From: Prevotellaceae bacterium
GTDB taxonomy: Bacteria > Bacteroidota > Bacteroidia > Bacteroidales > Paludibacteraceae
Reading direction: 5' to 3'
Assembly (NCBI GenBank): GCA_031260925.1
Contig: JAISKN010000088.1
Span: 1 to 32,018, forward strand
DNA: 32,018 bases
In this document: piece by piece, positions 29,701 to 32,018 of the stretch
Layout: each line of letters opens with the position of its first letter
How positions within the stretch are numbered: the first letter of the stretch is position 1
Notes under the pieces: model-generated
What the model was told of the DNA's origin: nothing
The model's input: the letters and a program-made list of their open reading frames with translations, nothing else
Databases searched by the model: none
Program-made: the position numbers and the translations under genes

Positions 29701-31565
29701 CATTTTGGTATAGATATGAAATTGCAACAGATGGCGAAATGACCATTGGTTACATTACAGGAAGCCAAGATAATGTATCTTCGTATGTTCCATTATTTAC
29801 ACCAACAAAGACAACTACTATATCACAAACGCCAGAATATATTTTTGCAGATGCAGGAGTAGATTTATCAAGTGCAACATATATCGCAATAAGATATAAT
29901 CACCCCTCATATTTTTATAGTGTAGGTATTGATGATATTAATGTAAATTTCATAATTGCACCGACAGTTACAACACAAGCAGCCACAGGCATAACGCAAA
30001 CTTTGGCAGTATTGAACAAAACTGTTACCGTTGGCACGGAAACAATTACTGCACAAGGTTTTAAGTACAAAAAAGTGAGTGAAACAGATTGGGTTAATTC
30101 CGCAAACGGCATTTTAAGCAATTTAATTCCAAATACCGAATATGAGTTTTATGCCTATGCCGCAACTGCAACTTATCCAAGCACTAACGGCGCAACATTG
30201 ACTTTCAGCACTTTGCCGCACGTTGCACCGATTGTTACAACACAGGCAGCCACAGACACAACGCAAACTTCGGCATTGCTTCACAAGACTGTAACCTTAG
30301 GCACGGAAACATTGGTTGCTACAGCGCAAGGATTTTCTTATAGAAAGGTTGGAGAAGATTGGATAACGTCTGAAGATGGCGTTTTAAGTGGTCTGACTCC
30401 AAACACAGAATATGAGTTTTTTGCTTTCTTTTGGGGGCTAACATCAAATGAAACTAACTTATGGGCTACAGGCGACACATTGACATTCAGCACTTTGGCG
30501 CACGTTCCGCCGACAGTTGTAACGCAAGTAGCCACAGAAGAAACACTAACTTCGGCTGTGTTGCATAAATCCGTAACAGCAGGCACAGAAACAATTACTG
30601 CGCAAGGTTTTAAGTACAAAAAAGTGAGTGAAACAGATTGGATTAATTCCATAGACGGCATTTTAAGCAATTTAATTCCAAATACCGAATACGAATTTTA
30701 CGCTTATGCAAATACGGCAACGTTCCCGAACAACAACGGCGCAACCTTGCCTTTCAGCACTTTGGCGCACACTCCGCCGACAGTTACAACTTTGCCTGTG
30801 GCAGATTTCGATACAACTTCGGCAATTTTGTTGAAAAATGTAACAGCAGGTACTGAAACAATTACTGTACAAGGGTTTAAATACAAAAAAGTCAGTGAAA
30901 CAGATTGGATTAATTCCACAGACGGAGTTTTGAGTGATTTAATCCCAAATACTGAATACGAATTTTATGCCTATGCAACAACTGCAACTTATCCAAGCAC
31001 TAACGGCGCAACATTGACTTTCAGCACTTTGGCGCACACCGCACCGATAGTTGTAACACAGGCAGCCACAGGCGAAACGCAAACTTCGGCAGTGTTGCAT
31101 AAAACGGTAACAGCAGGCACAGAAACAATTACGGCGCAAGGTTTTAAATACAAAAAAGTGAGTGAAACAACTTGGATTAATTCCACAGACGGAGTTTTGA
31201 ATAATTTAATTCCAAATACCGAATATGAATTTTATGCTTATGCAAATACGGCAACGTACCCTAACAACAACGGCGAAACGCTGCGCTTTACAACTGCCGT
31301 AACAGGCATAGACGATATTTTGGAAAATTCGATTTCAATCTATCCAAATCCTGTTACTGACGAATTGAATATTAAAACTGAAAATTCAAAGATTAATTCG
31401 GTAGAAATATTTGATGTTTCGGGTCGCGCAGTAGGGGCAGGGCGCGCCCTGCCCCTACACAGCGGCAGGAAGACAATCAATGTTTCTGCGTTGCCCGCAG
31501 GCGTTTATCTGATAAGAATAAACACCGACAACGGAGTGAAAACAGAGAGGTTTATTAAGAAATAG
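26724..31565 (+). CDS. Giant T9SS-exported M6-type metalloprotease with Fn3 repeats (1613 aa)
   Basis: Signal peptide (..FCLTVQRAAA), propeptide, then an M6 (immune-inhibitor-A-like) catalytic domain at about 140-430 with zinc motif H329-E-L-S-H333..D339 (VIAHELSHVFGLPDLYD) and Met-turn GTWDIMASGSWN. Next: Fn3 (about 545-630), a choice-of-anchor-J-like lectin module (about 635-805), Fn3 (about 808-905), a second such module (about 906-1075), five repeats of about 89 residues (1079-1525), and a T9SS type A sorting domain (SIYPNPVTDELNIK.. ending KTERFIKK). It is probably cell-surface or secreted and degrades proteins or glycoproteins. A 28-nt perfect palindrome adds about 14 residues inside the sorting domain. 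It has its own promoter and is not part of the sugar pathway. Confidence 0.92.
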   Translation: MKKFYFLFLAAFFCLTVQRAAAVPAYPYPIEITQPDGTTLTVTLKGDEFASWAESEDGYTLLRNSTHAFEYAVKNAQGDLVPSGRIAKSPAQRTASDNAFLLQTPKKLGYSSTQAVAFRQLRQVRQQALENFVSQQAPAQNGSQPAPAVSGIVHAPVILVQFQGKPFTKTQTNFQNLCNQVNYSVGTATGSVHDYFLAASYSQLDFQVDVYGPYTLANTIDYYDSKSGASSSQVTSIVSEATTLAQADGCNFANYDANNDGKVDGIHLIYAGYDQSAGAPVGTAIWATAWSTSGSFCTRDGKTVPRFSMSSELRGTSGTTITPIGVIAHELSHVFGLPDLYDTDYEESGGESIHLGTWDIMASGSWNNSGDTPPYHSAWCRDKIGWVPAVTLADPAIITLPNPATTGAVYKVTTTTAGEYFLIENRQKQGIWENYIPASGMLVYHVDENIGTHISYGPGWRDINVNPAHRGLYIKQAGGGAGSASSTRTTDPYPQPSHDSFTDASVPNSKSWAGANTAKPITDITHNTGAKTVTFTFMGGPSSCPRPTAISAGSVTASGATISWVPIGSATSWYFQYSANPDFSSPTSYTVSTPSKAISGLNANTTYYIRVRSVCTGENSEWREGNFTTLCAVATLPVTQDFENYANVQGATAINNAVAADCWSFTANIGTDDDLKITDAAGISDSHGWVLSGTKSLIFSTYYTGSGAAPGDEQILISPQLPTVDKTLTFTYRSYGSNDPLIVGYGTTNMPSAATWLSPSYIAAVQTTVTDIFIPASAQYIFFKYAADYAYYVALDDIIIAAAPSCAQKPTGLTSGSETTGGATISWTAASPAPADGYEYYYSTINTAPANTAAIVSENVVTGTLKTLTGLNSSTTYYFWVRSLCSISGNEKSNWTSSGSFTTLCFPVGIYPYNEGFEDYTGTTYNTAGVLPNCWYGSPTGYNGNAPHITSSGYYWYPHNSTKALTMTSAIEGGNVYAVLPAFDKPINQLSISFWYRYEIATDGEMTIGYITGSQDNVSSYVPLFTPTKTTTISQTPEYIFADAGVDLSSATYIAIRYNHPSYFYSVGIDDINVNFIIAPTVTTQAATGITQTLAVLNKTVTVGTETITAQGFKYKKVSETDWVNSANGILSNLIPNTEYEFYAYAATATYPSTNGATLTFSTLPHVAPIVTTQAATDTTQTSALLHKTVTLGTETLVATAQGFSYRKVGEDWITSEDGVLSGLTPNTEYEFFAFFWGLTSNETNLWATGDTLTFSTLAHVPPTVVTQVATEETLTSAVLHKSVTAGTETITAQGFKYKKVSETDWINSIDGILSNLIPNTEYEFYAYANTATFPNNNGATLPFSTLAHTPPTVTTLPVADFDTTSAILLKNVTAGTETITVQGFKYKKVSETDWINSTDGVLSDLIPNTEYEFYAYATTATYPSTNGATLTFSTLAHTAPIVVTQAATGETQTSAVLHKTVTAGTETITAQGFKYKKVSETTWINSTDGVLNNLIPNTEYEFYAYANTATYPNNNGETLRFTTAVTGIDDILENSISIYPNPVTDELNIKTENSKINSVEIFDVSGRAVGAGRALPLHSGRKTINVSALPAGVYLIRINTDNGVKTERFIKK
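29958..31298 (+). repeat. Five tandem 89-residue repeats in the metalloprotease
   Basis: Units start at 29958, 30225, 30507, 30774 and 31041 (267, 282, 267, 267 and about 258 bp). Units 1, 3, 4 and 5 share the string GFKYKKVSE and IPNTEYEFYAYA almost unchanged; unit 2 is the outlier (GFSYRKVGEDW, FFAFFWGL). Fn3-like folds. Confidence 0.92.
31431..31458. repeat. 28-nt perfect palindrome inside the T9SS domain coding region
   Basis: Two 14-nt arms (GTAGGGGCAGGGCG and its complement) with no loop, translated as part of GRAVGAGRALPLHSGRK. A typical sorting domain reads straight from DVSGR to the next strand. Confidence 0.9.
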
Positions 31566-31579
31566 TGATTGTCTTTGAA

Positions 31580-31735
31580 CCACGATTTTAATAAGATTAA
31601 AATGATTAACAGGATTTTGTTTTATCTTGGCAATCAAGAAAATCTTATTAAAATCTTGGTTCAGACAAAAATGGTTAATTATTAATCCTGTTAATCTTAA
31701 AATCTTGTAAATCCTGATTCAGACAGAAAGAAAAA
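31580..31735. repeat. Dispersed AATCTTATTAAAATCTTGGTTCAGAC-type repeats
   Basis: Several imperfect copies of AATCCTGTTAATCTTAAAAT and TTGGTTCAGACA-like strings. This sort of low-complexity intergenic repeat is common in Bacteroidetes. More copies continue from 31860 to the window end; no gene is visible in either stretch. Confidence 0.7.
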
Positions 31736-31736
31736 G

Positions 31737-31768
31737 ACTGTTAAGTTTCAAACACTTAACAGTTTTTT
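31737..31768 (+). terminator. Terminator-like hairpin downstream of the metalloprotease
   Basis: ACTGTTAAGTTT pairs with ACACTTAACAGT (small mismatch), followed by seven T; same core as the terminators at 9571, 10841 and 19949. Confidence 0.65.
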
Positions 31769-31775
31769 TATTAGG

Positions 31776-31848
31776 TGTCATTCCCGCGCAGGCGGGAATC
31801 CCATTTGTACAATGAAGTAAGGAGATTCCCGCCTGCGCGGGAATGACA
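31776..31848. repeat. REP-like long palindrome, copy C
   Basis: 25-bp perfect arms and a 23-nt loop that differs from copy B at only two positions. Confidence 0.95.
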
Positions 31849-31859
31849 GGTCTTTTTAT

Positions 31860-32018
31860 TTTAATCAAGAAAATGTCAGAATCAGGATTTTCAGAATTAA
31901 AGAATTAGCAGGATTTTTATTTTAATCATATTAATCAATTAAATCTTATTAAAATCAAAGTTCAGACGATTAAAATCTTTGTTCAGACAAAAAAAATCTT
32001 TGTTCAGACAAAAAAAAA
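31860..32018. repeat. AT-rich repeat tail without genes
   Basis: Repeated TTTTAATCA, AAATCTTATTAAAATC and TTTGTTCAGACAAAAA strings; no credible coding frame. Confidence 0.6.

Noticed and set aside
1-32018. tRNA, rRNA genes or an insertion sequence
   Set aside because: No cloverleaf with a TTCGA-type loop, no rRNA-like stretch and no transposase frame was found by reading both strands.

Overview
The window looks like chromosomal DNA of an anaerobic Bacteroidetes, most likely a gut- or digester-type Bacteroidales. This rests on promoters of the Bacteroidetes -33 TTTG / -7 TAnnTTTG type, AT-rich spacers without Shine-Dalgarno sequences, many lipoprotein signal peptides, an OMP_b-brl-type TonB-linked barrel, and a type IX secretion (T9SS) C-terminal signal on a giant metalloprotease. 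The species cannot be named from the sequence.

Layout. Positions 1-4850 (minus strand) hold a partial CBM9-like secreted protein, a 944-residue outer-membrane barrel protein and a small TonB-C-domain protein. Positions 4950-6734 hold a LolD-type ATPase (+) and malate dehydrogenase (-). From 7170 to 26594 a beta-mannan/beta-glucan degradation set lies on the plus strand: GH3 lipoprotein, GH26 mannanase lipoprotein, GH5 (subfamily 2-like) lipoprotein, GH130 mannosylglucose phosphorylase, GPH sugar symporter and cellobiose 2-epimerase. Together these match the known Bacteroides route: GH26 releases mannobiose, the symporter imports it, the epimerase makes mannosyl-glucose, and GH130 phosphorolyses it to mannose-1-phosphate plus glucose. 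No SusC/SusD pair is present. Four of these genes (GH3, GH26, GH5, GH130) share a conserved upstream block of about 75 bp with two half-sites 21 bp apart, which I read as a common regulator site plus promoter.

The pathway genes are separated by accessory DNA: a COG1672-type ATPase (minus) bracketed by two near-identical hairpins, two paralogous small secreted proteins, an HTH miniprotein, a four-gene operon of unknown function (17599-19582), an SH3-domain lipoprotein and a Schlafen-AlbA_2/ATPase regulator. Positions 26724-31565 encode a 1613-residue M6-type metalloprotease with five near-identical 89-residue repeats.

The most unusual signal is a three-copy family of promoter-driven structured RNAs (about 9926-10120, 13896-14120, 17008-17208). 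The promoter and A-rich 5' segment are conserved, and the latter includes a two-codon ATG-NNN-TAA. The following long hairpin differs in sequence in each copy but re-forms by base pairing, and each copy ends in a short hairpin plus T-run. Two copies continue through a conserved 230-bp linker into genes whose signal peptides are almost identical in DNA while their mature proteins are unrelated. Repeats are abundant, including palindromes inserted in frame inside the GH3 and metalloprotease genes and a 7-bp tandem repeat inside GH3 that could cause phase variation.
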